DNA of 17,324 nt from positions 1-17,324 of the forward strand of contig CALGCW010000230.1 of assembly GCA_937884385.1 (NCBI GenBank), given 5' to 3'. Each line of letters opens with the position of its first letter. Position 1 is the first letter of the stretch. The notes under the pieces are model-generated. The model was not told the DNA's origin. It saw only the letters and a program-made list of their open reading frames with translations, and ran no database searches. A program made the position numbers and the translations under genes. Origin of the DNA: an uncultured Clostridia bacterium (lineage in GTDB: Bacteria > Bacillota > Clostridia > Oscillospirales > CAG-272). Shown here in pieces: positions 1-6,814 of this stretch.

Positions 1-155
1 AAGGTAGCAAATTACAGATTTTCGACAAGGGAGAAAATCGTTATGTGTTGTGATGCATCACAACACAATTTGCGCGAAATTCTGCCGCAAAGCTGATTGA
101 AAATCTTTTTGGTTCTTTTTCTTGAAAAAGAACATATTTTTCCTTTGTAACTTTC
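1..155 (+). repeat. Partial copy (right end) of a hairpin-rich interspersed repeat
   Basis: Bases 4-43 match 6559-6598 at 39 of 40 positions. The similarity continues, with small changes and a one-base indel, to about 153 (matching about 6709). Visible structures are a GATTTTC/GAAAATC stem (17-23 with 33-39), a perfect 24-base palindrome at 44-67, and a 10-bp inverted repeat with a 2-base spacer at 112-133. The left part of the element lies outside the window. The right end abuts the 3' end of the minus-strand MATE gene and is not a convincing terminator for it, because no T-run follows the 112-133 hairpin on that strand. Apart from this repeat I see nothing in 1-177. Confidence 0.85.
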
Positions 156-177
156 ACCTAAAAATGCAATTTAACGA

Positions 178-1575
178 TCAGACCTCGTCGGGGATAGTTT
201 TGATCTTATGCTTGTAGATATAGAGGTAGAAAATGACGCTGAGGACGACGCAGACGAACTCTGCTATTGGGTATGCCCACCACACGTTATTGATATTACC
301 CGTAAGCGAAAGAAGGTAAGCGACGGGAAGGAGGGTGACGAGCTGGCGCCCGATGGAGATGAACATTGAGAAAAGGGAATAGCCGAAGGACTGGAACACC
401 GCGGAGCAGATGATGGAAAAGCCTGCGAAGATGAAGCTTATAGATATCGTGCGAAGTGCGGGAACACCTACGGTATTTATTGCCTCCTCACTCATATTGA
501 ACATAGCGAGGAATGTGTCGGGGAAAAGCTGGAAGAGCGTAAAGCCGAAGAGCATAAACGATACCGCGTAGACAAGACCGAGCTTGATGGTGCGGAGCAT
601 TCTTTTCTTTTTGCGCGCGCCGTAGTTATAGGAAACTATGGATATCATACCGTTATTAAATCCGAAAACGGGCATAAATACGAAGCTCTGAAGCTTGAAA
701 TATATACCGAAAACGTTTACGGCATATTCGTTGAGCGCCATAATTATCTTGTTGAAGGATGCGGTCATAAACGAGCCTATGGAGTTCATAAGTATTGAGG
801 GGAGACCGATCTTGAATATCTCGCCGATGATCTTACCGTCGGGCTTGATATTGTGAAGCTTGAGTCTTACTTCCTTGTTGTACTTGACCTGAAGGAATAT
901 GCCCGTCATTCCGGAGATTATCTGTCCGCTAACGGTCGCAAGAGCCGCGCCGGTGATTCCCATTGCGGGAAGCCCGAGCCAACCGTATATGAATATGGGG
1001 TCGAAAATGATATTGAAGATCGCGCCCACAAGCTGTGTTGTCATTGAAAGGGTCGTCTTGCCGGTCGCCTGCATAAATTTTTCGTGAACGACCTGAGTGA
1101 AAATGCCAAAGGATGCAATAAAGCATATCATAAGGTATTCGACACCCATTGAGATTATCTGAGCTCTGCCGTTTTCTGCGGAGATATCTACAGTCATAAG
1201 CTCAAAGTAGGGACGTGCGAGCAGGGAGCCGAATATTGAGAACAAGAAGTAGCTCACAATTGCAAGGAACATACCTTGACCAGCGATCTTGTCCGCCTTT
1301 TCCTTGTTTCCGAGCCCGAGATTGCGCGATATGAGCGCGTTGATGCCTACGCCAACACCTACTGATACCGCGATCATAAGGTTTTGCGCGGGGAAGGCGA
1401 GGTTTACGGCGGTCAGCTCGTACTGCTCGGGGCTGATGCCCGCAACGAAAAGACCGTCAACTATATTGTAAAGAGCCTGAATGAGCATTGAAAGCATCAT
1501 TGGTATCGACATTGATAAAAGCAATTTGTTTTCGGGCATAACACCCATTTTATTTTGTTTTGCTGCCGTGCTCAA
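178..1575 (-). CDS. MATE-family multidrug/metabolite exporter (465 aa)
   Basis: Integral membrane antiporter of the MATE family, which exports cationic drugs or metabolites in exchange for Na+ or H+. The length and about 12 hydrophobic segments fit the family. The first segment has the usual run (IPMMLSMLIQALYNIVDGLFVA, split here as residues 24-45), and the second half opens with a family-like IGLPSILMNSIGSFM near residue 258. The start is TTG at 1575: an AAAGGAGG site ends 7 bases upstream of it, and the only downstream ATG codons have no such site. The gene stands alone with its own promoter (1616-1644) and is divergent from pgsA. The substrate cannot be read from sequence. It is only distantly like the second MATE gene at 15278-16648, so the two do not look like a recent duplication. 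Confidence 0.93.
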   Translation of the reverse strand: MSTAAKQNKMGVMPENKLLLSMSIPMMLSMLIQALYNIVDGLFVAGISPEQYELTAVNLAFPAQNLMIAVSVGVGVGINALISRNLGLGNKEKADKIAGQGMFLAIVSYFLFSIFGSLLARPYFELMTVDISAENGRAQIISMGVEYLMICFIASFGIFTQVVHEKFMQATGKTTLSMTTQLVGAIFNIIFDPIFIYGWLGLPAMGITGAALATVSGQIISGMTGIFLQVKYNKEVRLKLHNIKPDGKIIGEIFKIGLPSILMNSIGSFMTASFNKIIMALNEYAVNVFGIYFKLQSFVFMPVFGFNNGMISIVSYNYGARKKKRMLRTIKLGLVYAVSFMLFGFTLFQLFPDTFLAMFNMSEEAINTVGVPALRTISISFIFAGFSIICSAVFQSFGYSLFSMFISIGRQLVTLLPVAYLLSLTGNINNVWWAYPIAEFVCVVLSVIFYLYIYKHKIKTIPDEV

Positions 1576-1615
1576 TTTGTGTCCTCCTTTAATTTCTAAG
1601 TATATTTAACATAAT

Positions 1616-1644
1616 ATTATACCATAAATGTAGGAGCTTTGCAA
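1616..1644 (-). promoter_or_regulatory. Sigma-A promoter for the minus-strand MATE gene
   Basis: On the minus strand TTGCAA (1639-1644) is followed after 17 bases by TATAAT (1616-1621), about 40 bases upstream of the TTG start. The hexamers and spacing are close to the housekeeping consensus. No operator-like symmetry is evident. Confidence 0.8.
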
Positions 1645-1720
1645 TAGGTATGCGGAAAATGAAATATCAATTAATATTGTTAAAACTATTTCAAAATTTG
1701 TTGAAAATGGTGAAAAAGCC

Positions 1721-1749
1721 TTGACACACAAGGCAAAATTAAGTATAAT
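1721..1749 (+). promoter_or_regulatory. Consensus sigma-A promoter of the phospholipid operon
   Basis: TTGACA (1721-1726), 17 bases, then TATAAT (1744-1749): a perfect consensus on both hexamers. It lies 43 bases upstream of the GTG start of pgsA and is expected to drive pgsA, the DUF368 gene and pssA at a high constitutive level. Confidence 0.92.
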
Positions 1750-1792
1750 AAAATGGAATAAATGTGTATAAAATTACGTTAGGGGTGATTTT

Positions 1793-2371
1793 GTGAAAGA
1801 ATTATTTAATAAGATTTTCAAAAAAATTGGAAATGAGTTTTTTACTATACCCAATATGCTTTCTCTTCTTCGCCTTTTGCTCATTCCCGTGATAGTTTAT
1901 CTGTATTGCTTCAAGCACGATAATCTTTGGACGTTGATAATGATCGCGTTTTCAAGCCTTACTGACGTTGTTGACGGATTCATTGCAAGAAGGTTCAATA
2001 TGATAACCGATTTTGGAAAATTCCTTGATCCTCTTGCAGACAAGGCAACTCAGATCACCATTATCGCGTGTCTTATAACGAGATTTAAGGCTATGATAAT
2101 TCCTTGCGTTCTTCTCGTTGTTAAGGAGCTTTCTGCTTTGCTTATGCGATTTGCGATATACAAGGAATCAGAGGTGGTCGATGGGGCAAAATGGCACGGA
2201 AAGCTCGCAACTGTGATAGTTGTGTCCACTGTGGCAAGCCACCTTATCTGGTACGATATGGCCCAAATTACGTCCACGGTGATCATTTGTGTTTGCACGG
2301 CTTTCATCCTCTTCTCCGGAATACTCTATACAATTGACAATGTAAGGATGCTTAAGAAAAATGAAAAATAA
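1793..2371 (+). CDS. pgsA: CDP-diacylglycerol--glycerol-3-phosphate 3-phosphatidyltransferase (PgsA-type, 192 aa)
   Basis: Membrane enzyme of the CDP-alcohol phosphatidyltransferase family. PgsA joins CDP-diacylglycerol and glycerol-3-phosphate to give phosphatidylglycerol phosphate, the precursor of phosphatidylglycerol and cardiolipin. The family motif DGxxARx8Gx3Dx3D is complete: D58, D61-G62, A65-R66, G75, D79 and D83, where the aspartates bind the metal and CDP. The N-terminal IPNMLSLLRLLLIPV (residues 19-33) and the 192-aa length are typical of PgsA rather than PssA. The start is GTG 1793 behind AGGGGTG (1781-1787). The 3' end overlaps the next gene by 11 bases, so translation is probably coupled. 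Exact head-group specificity is inferred from overall resemblance. Confidence 0.9.
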   Translation: MKELFNKIFKKIGNEFFTIPNMLSLLRLLLIPVIVYLYCFKHDNLWTLIMIAFSSLTDVVDGFIARRFNMITDFGKFLDPLADKATQITIIACLITRFKAMIIPCVLLVVKELSALLMRFAIYKESEVVDGAKWHGKLATVIVVSTVASHLIWYDMAQITSTVIICVCTAFILFSGILYTIDNVRMLKKNEK

Positions 2372-3221
2372 AGTTAAGCTTCTTGAAAATATTCTATATA
2401 TAATTCAAGGAGCAATAGTTGGCGCGGGAGCTATACTTCCCGGCATAAGCGGCGGCGTGCTTTGCGTTGTCTTTGGCATTTATGAGCCGATGATGGATCT
2501 TCTCACCCACCCCAAAAAGCATTTCAAAACACACCTGCCCCTGTTTTTGCCCTTTGGCATTGGCTGGGCAATAGGCTTTTTTGGAATTTCGGGAATGCTT
2601 GGCGGCTTCCTTGAGTCACATCCCGAGATTGCCACGATGCTTCTTTTCGGTCTTGTGTGCGGAACGGTGCCCGATATGCTTAAAAAGAGTGAGCTGAGCG
2701 ACCAGAAAATGAGTTGGACACCTCTTGTGATGTCTCTGTCAATTTTTTACGTCGTGCTGCATATAATAGATGTATTACAGGGCGGTGAGCCTGTTGCTGT
2801 GGCAGAAAGCTTTTTCAGCTTCCTTTTCTGCGGCATAATGTGGGGAGTAAGCCTTATTGTGCCCGGCTTCAGCTCGTCTCCGATATTGATGTATCTCGGT
2901 CTTTTTGAGCCGTTGACATCCGGTATAGGGATCAATGAAAATTTCAATCTCGGAATAGTGATTCCCTTTATTTTAGGCGTTGTAGTGACGGTCTTGCTCT
3001 TTGCAAGGCTTGTAAATATGCTTTTTAAAAATCATTATGCTCTTGCTTCACGTATCATTATCGGATTTGTTATCTCATCTTCGCTTAAGACCCTGCCCGA
3101 TCACTTTAAGAGCACCGGAACGATGATCGTCTCGATCATCTGCTTCGTTCTCGGCTTTGCGGCTACTATTCTTATGGAGAAGATCGATATCAAAATATCA
3201 TCCAAAAAAACGGAGGGTTGA
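2361..3221 (+). CDS. popT: DUF368 membrane protein, PopT-type polyprenyl-phosphate transporter (286 aa)
   Basis: Polytopic membrane protein of the DUF368 family. Members named PopT are known to return undecaprenyl phosphate across the membrane for cell-wall and surface-polymer synthesis. The family signature is seen twice, as expected for an internally duplicated transporter: GAGAILPGISGG (residues 21-32) followed by FGIYEPM, and VPGFSSS (about 167-173) followed by LGLFEPL. Eight or more hydrophobic stretches are present. ATG 2361 lies within the last codons of pgsA and has only a weak ribosome binding site, so translation is probably coupled to pgsA. Its position between two phospholipid synthases fits an envelope-lipid role. 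The transport function is assigned from family knowledge and not from the sequence itself. Confidence 0.85.
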   Translation: MKNKVKLLENILYIIQGAIVGAGAILPGISGGVLCVVFGIYEPMMDLLTHPKKHFKTHLPLFLPFGIGWAIGFFGISGMLGGFLESHPEIATMLLFGLVCGTVPDMLKKSELSDQKMSWTPLVMSLSIFYVVLHIIDVLQGGEPVAVAESFFSFLFCGIMWGVSLIVPGFSSSPILMYLGLFEPLTSGIGINENFNLGIVIPFILGVVVTVLLFARLVNMLFKNHYALASRIIIGFVISSSLKTLPDHFKSTGTMIVSIICFVLGFAATILMEKIDIKISSKKTEG

Positions 3222-3223
3222 TT

Positions 3224-3817
3224 TTGCATTTTATAGGATTTTACGACTACACTGTTTGGCTTACGTATATAAGCCTTGCATCAAGTCTTGTGGGTATGGT
3301 GATGGCTTCACGCGGTTCCCTCAAGGTGGCGGTTCTTTGCCTTTTGATCTCGGGCTTTTGCGACCTTTTTGACGGTATCGTTGCCCGCACGAAGAAGGAC
3401 AGAACACAGGACCAGAAAAATTACGGAATACAGATAGACTCGCTCTCCGACGTTATCGCGTTTGGCGTGCTTCCTGCCGTGATCTTCTATTTTCACGGTG
3501 TAAGAAGCCTGCTTGGCATTGCCATTCTTGCTTGCTACGTGCTTTGTGGACTTATCCGACTTGCGTTTTTCAACGTGCTTGAAACAAAGCGCCAACAAGA
3601 CCCCACGCAGAGCGCGTGCGTTAAGGAATTCCGCGGTATGCCCATCACGTTTTCCGCGATCATCACACCCATCGTGTGCCTTGTCGGCTGGCTGCTTCCG
3701 CAGGAGATCAGCATCTATCTTTATTACATAGCACCCATCGTTATGGCATTTTTGTTCGTTTTGGATGTGAAGATCCCAAAGCTTGACGTGGGTAAGCTTC
3801 TTTTTGGAAATAAGTAA
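3224..3817 (+). CDS. pssA: CDP-diacylglycerol--serine O-phosphatidyltransferase (PssA-type, 197 aa)
   Basis: Second CDP-alcohol phosphatidyltransferase of the operon; PssA makes phosphatidylserine from CDP-diacylglycerol and serine. The motif runs DLFDGIVAR, then after 12 residues (8 in the classical motif) GIQIDSLSDVIAFGVLPA. The segment IDSLSDxxxFGxxPA is typical of PssA, and the four-residue insertion is familiar from clostridial PssA. I choose TTG at 3224 as start: GGAGGG (3212-3217) lies 6 bases before it, whereas the in-frame TTG at 3218 directly touches that site. The chosen start leaves a 2-base gap after the upstream stop. A strong terminator follows, so this is the last gene of the operon. 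No decarboxylase gene (psd) is nearby. Confidence 0.88.
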   Translation: MHFIGFYDYTVWLTYISLASSLVGMVMASRGSLKVAVLCLLISGFCDLFDGIVARTKKDRTQDQKNYGIQIDSLSDVIAFGVLPAVIFYFHGVRSLLGIAILACYVLCGLIRLAFFNVLETKRQQDPTQSACVKEFRGMPITFSAIITPIVCLVGWLLPQEISIYLYYIAPIVMAFLFVLDVKIPKLDVGKLLFGNK

Positions 3818-3823
3818 AATAAT

Positions 3824-3860
3824 AAAGAAACACGAGCTTAAAAAAGCTCGTGTTTCTTTT
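3824..3860. terminator. Bidirectional intrinsic terminator between pssA and the YhhN gene
   Basis: The arms AAAGAAACACGAGCTT (3824-3839) and its complement (3844-3859) form a 16-bp perfect stem with an AAAA loop. T-rich sequence follows on the plus strand and A-rich sequence precedes it (T-rich on the minus strand). It lies between convergent genes and can end both transcripts. Confidence 0.93.
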
Positions 3861-3869
3861 GTATGGTTA

Positions 3870-4565
3870 TTAAATAAAAGCAATGCTCCAAGCAATGACG
3901 AATTGGGCAAGGTAGTAGGCAACATGAAGGGCAACGTTCTGGCGGTATCTTGGGCGAGCGCCGAATTTAAAGGCGAAAAGTATGTTGTCGCTCACGGTAA
4001 ACAGCGCGCCGCCTAGCGCGAAAAGGGCAGTTCCGAACGTTCCTCGCGCAAGGAATACCGCGATACCGATGGACGTGACGAGAGTGACGACCCCGATATA
4101 GAGCTTAAGGGAGTTCTTCATCCTTTCCACAAGGAATTTTCTCCTGTTTTCGTACACGACGCAGAGAATAACTATCAAAGCAAACGCAATCGCGACCGCG
4201 GTGATATTTATCCTGCCGCCAAGCAGGAGCAACGCGATCATATACAACACGTGACCCACGATGAAGCACGCGCCGCCGCCGAGGAAGTGATGCGTATCGT
4301 ACTTTGGGAATATCTGACACAGGGCGATGATCTCGTCACCAACTATGCCCCAGCAAAGACCTATAAAAATAATAAGATTTATGTAAGAAAAGGTGTTTGT
4401 AAGGAGATTTATCGCGCCGAGTGCCACAAAGCAAAGGCTTGCAAGCCCCTTAAAAAGGAGCGCCTTTTTGAACTTCTTGTGATAAAAAGCTCTCAAAAAC
4501 AGAGTGACGAGCATAGCGCACACCGCCATAAGGAAAAGTCCCGATAAAAGTATCTCAAATGTCAT
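3870..4565 (-). CDS. YhhN-family (TMEM86-like) membrane protein, putative lysoplasmalogenase (231 aa)
   Basis: Eight or so hydrophobic segments and the family's two conserved acidic motifs mark a YhhN protein: GIVGDEII with D77, and GGALFTVSDNILFAFKF with D193. A conserved GHVLYM (H105) and a C-terminal AYYLAQFVIAWS also fit. Eukaryotic TMEM86 members hydrolyse the vinyl-ether bond of lysoplasmalogens. Bacterial members are mostly uncharacterised, but many anaerobic clostridia make plasmalogens, so a similar role is reasonable. ATG 4565 has AGGAGG 6 bases upstream and a promoter at 4599-4627. Transcription converges on the phospholipid operon. The family call is firm and the activity is inferred. 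Confidence 0.8.
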   Translation of the reverse strand: MTFEILLSGLFLMAVCAMLVTLFLRAFYHKKFKKALLFKGLASLCFVALGAINLLTNTFSYINLIIFIGLCWGIVGDEIIALCQIFPKYDTHHFLGGGACFIVGHVLYMIALLLLGGRINITAVAIAFALIVILCVVYENRRKFLVERMKNSLKLYIGVVTLVTSIGIAVFLARGTFGTALFALGGALFTVSDNILFAFKFGARPRYRQNVALHVAYYLAQFVIAWSIAFI

Positions 4566-4598
4566 AGCGAGCCTCCTGTTGTAAATATTTGTTAATTA

Positions 4599-4627
4599 AT
4601 TATAGCACGGTTTACCGTCTTGGGCAA
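4599..4627 (-). promoter_or_regulatory. Promoter of the YhhN-family gene
   Basis: On the minus strand TTGCCC (4622-4627), 17 bases, then TATAAT (4599-4604), 33 bases before the ATG. It has a perfect -10 box and a moderate -35 box. Confidence 0.72.
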
Positions 4628-4705
4628 GAGTATTTTTTGAAAAATATTCATTATTTTGATTATTTATTCATTTTTAGGGATCGAACTGCTTTGATAAAGC
4701 ATTTA

Positions 4706-4734
4706 TTGACAAAAGAATAGCATTGTGCTACAAT
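4706..4734 (+). promoter_or_regulatory. Promoter of the pectinesterase-HAD operon
   Basis: TTGACA (4706-4711), 17 bases, TACAAT (4729-4734), about 31 bases upstream of the GTG start. No catabolite-repression-like palindrome is obvious beside it. Confidence 0.83.
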
Positions 4735-4765
4735 AAAGATAAGAATTTTCGTTGGGGGTGAAAGA

Positions 4766-5521
4766 GTGGCACAGCTTCATATTTGTGAGAGTAATATTAC
4801 GATCGAAAACAAGACCTTCAGCGGCGCTCATTTTGCGCGGGAGACTCACCCCGACGGCAGAAAGAGGGGGACGTTTCGCTCATATACGGTCCTTGCGGAC
4901 GGCAATAATATAATATTCCGCAACTGTGTTTTTGAGAACACGGCGGGCAGGGGCGAGGACGTTGGGCAGGCGCTTGCGCTCTATCTTGACGGCGACGGGA
5001 TAAGGCTTGAGGGATGCACGCTACGCGGGCATCAGGACACTCTTTTTCTTGCGCCCTTGCCCGAAAAAGAGATCATTGAGGGCGGTTTTCTCGGCCCGAA
5101 GCAATTCACCGAGCGAAAAAGACGCACATATTACTTTAAGGATTGCAGGATAGAGGGCGGAGTTGACTTTATCTTTGGCGGAGCGACGGCGTATTTTGAC
5201 GGCTGTGAGTTCGTGTCCGTTGAAGAGGGCTACGTGTTCGCTCCGTCGACACCGAAGGACGTCGAAGTTGGATTCGTTGCGCGCGGCTGTAGATTTACTG
5301 CCGCAGAGGGAATAAAAAAAGCCTCTTGCTATATTGCGCGCCCATGGAGGGATCACGGCGCGATTGAGCTCATTGACTGCTATATTGGGGAGCATATCCA
5401 TCCTGACGGCTTTGACGATTGGGGAAAAACACACGCACACGGCACATGTCGCTTTTCTGAGCGCGGATCATACGGGCCGGGCGCAAGCAAAACGAGGGCA
5501 GCCTTCGTGCGCCTTGCCTAA
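4766..5521 (+). CDS. Pectinesterase-family (CE8-type) protein without signal peptide (251 aa)
   Basis: Right-handed beta-helix carbohydrate esterase family; characterised members remove methyl esters from pectin. The active-site motifs are present in order: GQALAL (Q68), GHQDTL (Q90 and acid D91), GGVDFIFGGATAYF (nucleophile D134) and ARPWRDHG (R192, W194). No secretion signal is visible, so the protein is probably cytosolic and would act on small imported oligosaccharides; this is inference. It is shorter than usual at the N-terminus, and the D91-D134 spacing contains an extra loop of about 20 residues (roughly 96-118). GTG 4766 is preceded by GGGGGTG. The stop codon overlaps the ribosome binding site of the HAD gene, so the two are co-translated. 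The substrate could differ from pectin. Confidence 0.85.
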   Translation: MAQLHICESNITIENKTFSGAHFARETHPDGRKRGTFRSYTVLADGNNIIFRNCVFENTAGRGEDVGQALALYLDGDGIRLEGCTLRGHQDTLFLAPLPEKEIIEGGFLGPKQFTERKRRTYYFKDCRIEGGVDFIFGGATAYFDGCEFVSVEEGYVFAPSTPKDVEVGFVARGCRFTAAEGIKKASCYIARPWRDHGAIELIDCYIGEHIHPDGFDDWGKTHAHGTCRFSERGSYGPGASKTRAAFVRLA

Positions 5522-5531
5522 GGAGATAGTT

Positions 5532-6254
5532 ATGAAGAAAAAAATGATACTTTTTGACCTTGACGGCACACTTTTGCCGATGGATCAGGATAAATTCGTG
5601 GGCGCGTATTTCGCCACGCTCGTGAAAAAGCTTGCCGCGCTCGGCTTGCCCGCATCAAGCGAGGAGGAGCAGAGGGCACTTGGCAAGGCGGTGTGGGCAT
5701 CCACGTATGCAATGATGAAAAACGACGGCTCTTGCACGAATGAGGAGAGGTTTTTTGAAACATTCGCCTCTCTCACCGGGGTGGATATCGCTCCGCTGAA
5801 AAATGAGTTCGACCGCTTCTATTCGAATGAGTTTGAGGCGGTGAGTGCCGTTTGCGGAAGAAATCCGCTTGTCCGTGAGACGGTGGACCGCCTTAAGGCG
5901 GAGGGATACCGAGTGGCGGTGGCGACCAATCCGCTTTTCCCGATAAAGGCGAACGAAAGGCGTCTTGCCTGGGCGGGGCTCTCTCTTTCCGACTTTGAAT
6001 ATTGTACCTGTTATGAAAATTCAGGCTTTTGCAAGCCGACGCTTGAATATTACAGAGCAATTTTAGAGTATCTTGGCGTGAGCGCGGAGGAATGTATGAT
6101 GGTCGGCAACGACGTCCGTGAGGATATGGTCGCGCACAAGCTGGGAATGGAAGTCTTTTTGATCACAGACTGTCTGCTCAATCCCGATAACGAGGATATT
6201 GAAAAATATCCCCACGGCTCTTGGAGCGATTTCCAAAAATTCATTTTTGAATAA
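5532..6254 (+). CDS. HAD-superfamily phosphatase (240 aa)
   Basis: Cytosolic haloacid-dehalogenase-type hydrolase, probably a phosphatase on a small phosphorylated metabolite. All four motifs are seen: I, DLDGTL (nucleophile D9, D11); II, VAVATNP (T132); III, CKPTLEYY (K168); and IV, VGNDVREDM (D194, D198). A helical cap is inserted between motifs I and II (about 20-110), the C1 arrangement of phosphoglycolate-phosphatase-like members. ATG 5532 is chosen because AGGAG (5521-5525) lies 6 bases upstream; the open frame extends upstream, but that part overlaps the pectinesterase gene. It is co-transcribed with that gene and followed by a terminator. A role in clearing a sugar phosphate from the same pathway is possible but not shown. 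Confidence 0.88.
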   Translation: MKKKMILFDLDGTLLPMDQDKFVGAYFATLVKKLAALGLPASSEEEQRALGKAVWASTYAMMKNDGSCTNEERFFETFASLTGVDIAPLKNEFDRFYSNEFEAVSAVCGRNPLVRETVDRLKAEGYRVAVATNPLFPIKANERRLAWAGLSLSDFEYCTCYENSGFCKPTLEYYRAILEYLGVSAEECMMVGNDVREDMVAHKLGMEVFLITDCLLNPDNEDIEKYPHGSWSDFQKFIFE

Positions 6255-6263
6255 AAATTCATT

Positions 6264-6290
6264 AAAGCCCGCTGCAAAGCGGGCTTTTTT
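6264..6290 (+). terminator. Intrinsic terminator of the pectinesterase-HAD operon
   Basis: AAAGCCCGCT (6264-6273), GCAA loop, AGCGGGCTTT (6278-6287), continuing into a T-run to 6290, 10 bases after the HAD stop codon. Confidence 0.93.
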
Positions 6291-6292
6291 GG

Positions 6293-6709
6293 GAAGTGAC
6301 AAATGAAAGATTTTTCGCTTTTTTGAAAAAAAGCTCGCAAAAAACTTTTATCGCTTGGGTTTGCGGTGATTTTGCGCAAATTTTCGATAATTCACGGGTG
6401 AATTATCGGTTTTGAAATCCCATCGGTGTGCTTACGTGCGAGCACGGCACCCACCGCTGTGCTTTCAAAACTACGAAAACCAATCACAAGTGATTGATTT
6501 TCTGAAATTTACTACTGTTGAACGAAGCCGTTTATTCAACTTTCGGCTACGTGCAATAGTAGCAAATTACAGATTTTCGACAAGGGAGAAAATCGTTTTG
6601 TGTTGTGCTTTAGCGCAACACAATTTGCGCAAAATCTTTCCGCGAAGCTGATCAAAAGCTTTTTGGTTCTTTTTCTCGAAAAAGAACATATCCTTTCCCT
6701 TGTAACTTC
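6293..6709. mobile_element. MITE-like hairpin-rich repeat, apparently complete copy (about 417 bp)
   Basis: This gene-free stretch has imperfect inverted ends. GAAGTGACAAATGAAAG (6293-6309) matches the complement of 6693-6709 at 14 of 17 positions. Looser inverted similarity continues inward to a shared 14-base block at 6368-6381 (inverted at 6623-6636). Between and within the arms are hairpins at 6385-6408 (11-bp stem, 2-base loop), 6409-6471 (9-bp outer stem), 6475-6502, 6510-6561 (imperfect), 6572-6594, 6599-6622 and 6666-6687. The right 150 bases recur at 1-155 in the same orientation. No transposase frame is present and I see no clear target-site duplication. A non-autonomous element is the best reading; a structured RNA gene is the alternative. 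Confidence 0.7.
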
Positions 6710-6752
6710 TCTCTTATATATCTCAATTTTGCATTTTGCAATTAAAACCCCC

Positions 6753-6781
6753 TTGTCAAGGCGCGGAAAATGTGATAAAAT
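6753..6781 (+). promoter_or_regulatory. Promoter of the M50-like/XRE operon
   Basis: TTGTCA (6753-6758), 17 bases, TAAAAT (6776-6781), 33 bases before the ATG at 6815. It lies about 44 bases beyond the right end of the repeat element. Confidence 0.65.
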
Positions 6782-6814
6782 GTAGAAAAACACGAAAAAA
6801 AGGGAAGTGATAGA

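Noticed and set aside
3308..3934. Minus-strand open frame (208 aa) opposite pssA
   Set aside because: It crosses the bidirectional terminator and overlaps the YhhN gene; its composition is unlike a real protein.
4766..5521. HPD tripeptides as a possible J domain, which would complete the Hsp70 set
   Set aside because: Both occurrences are in the pectinesterase-fold protein, outside any J-like helical hairpin. I found no J-domain protein in the window.
5334..5531. N-terminal extension of the HAD phosphatase frame
   Set aside because: It lies within the pectinesterase gene; the AGGAG site and the DLDGTL motif near the N-terminus place the start at 5532.
6412..6651. Small plus-strand frame in the repeat element
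   Set aside because: It runs through successive hairpins, has no ribosome site and is not kept as a frame in the copy at 1-155.
6285..6720. Target-site duplication flanking the repeat element
   Set aside because: The bases outside 6293 and 6709 do not match convincingly, so the exact ends stay uncertain.
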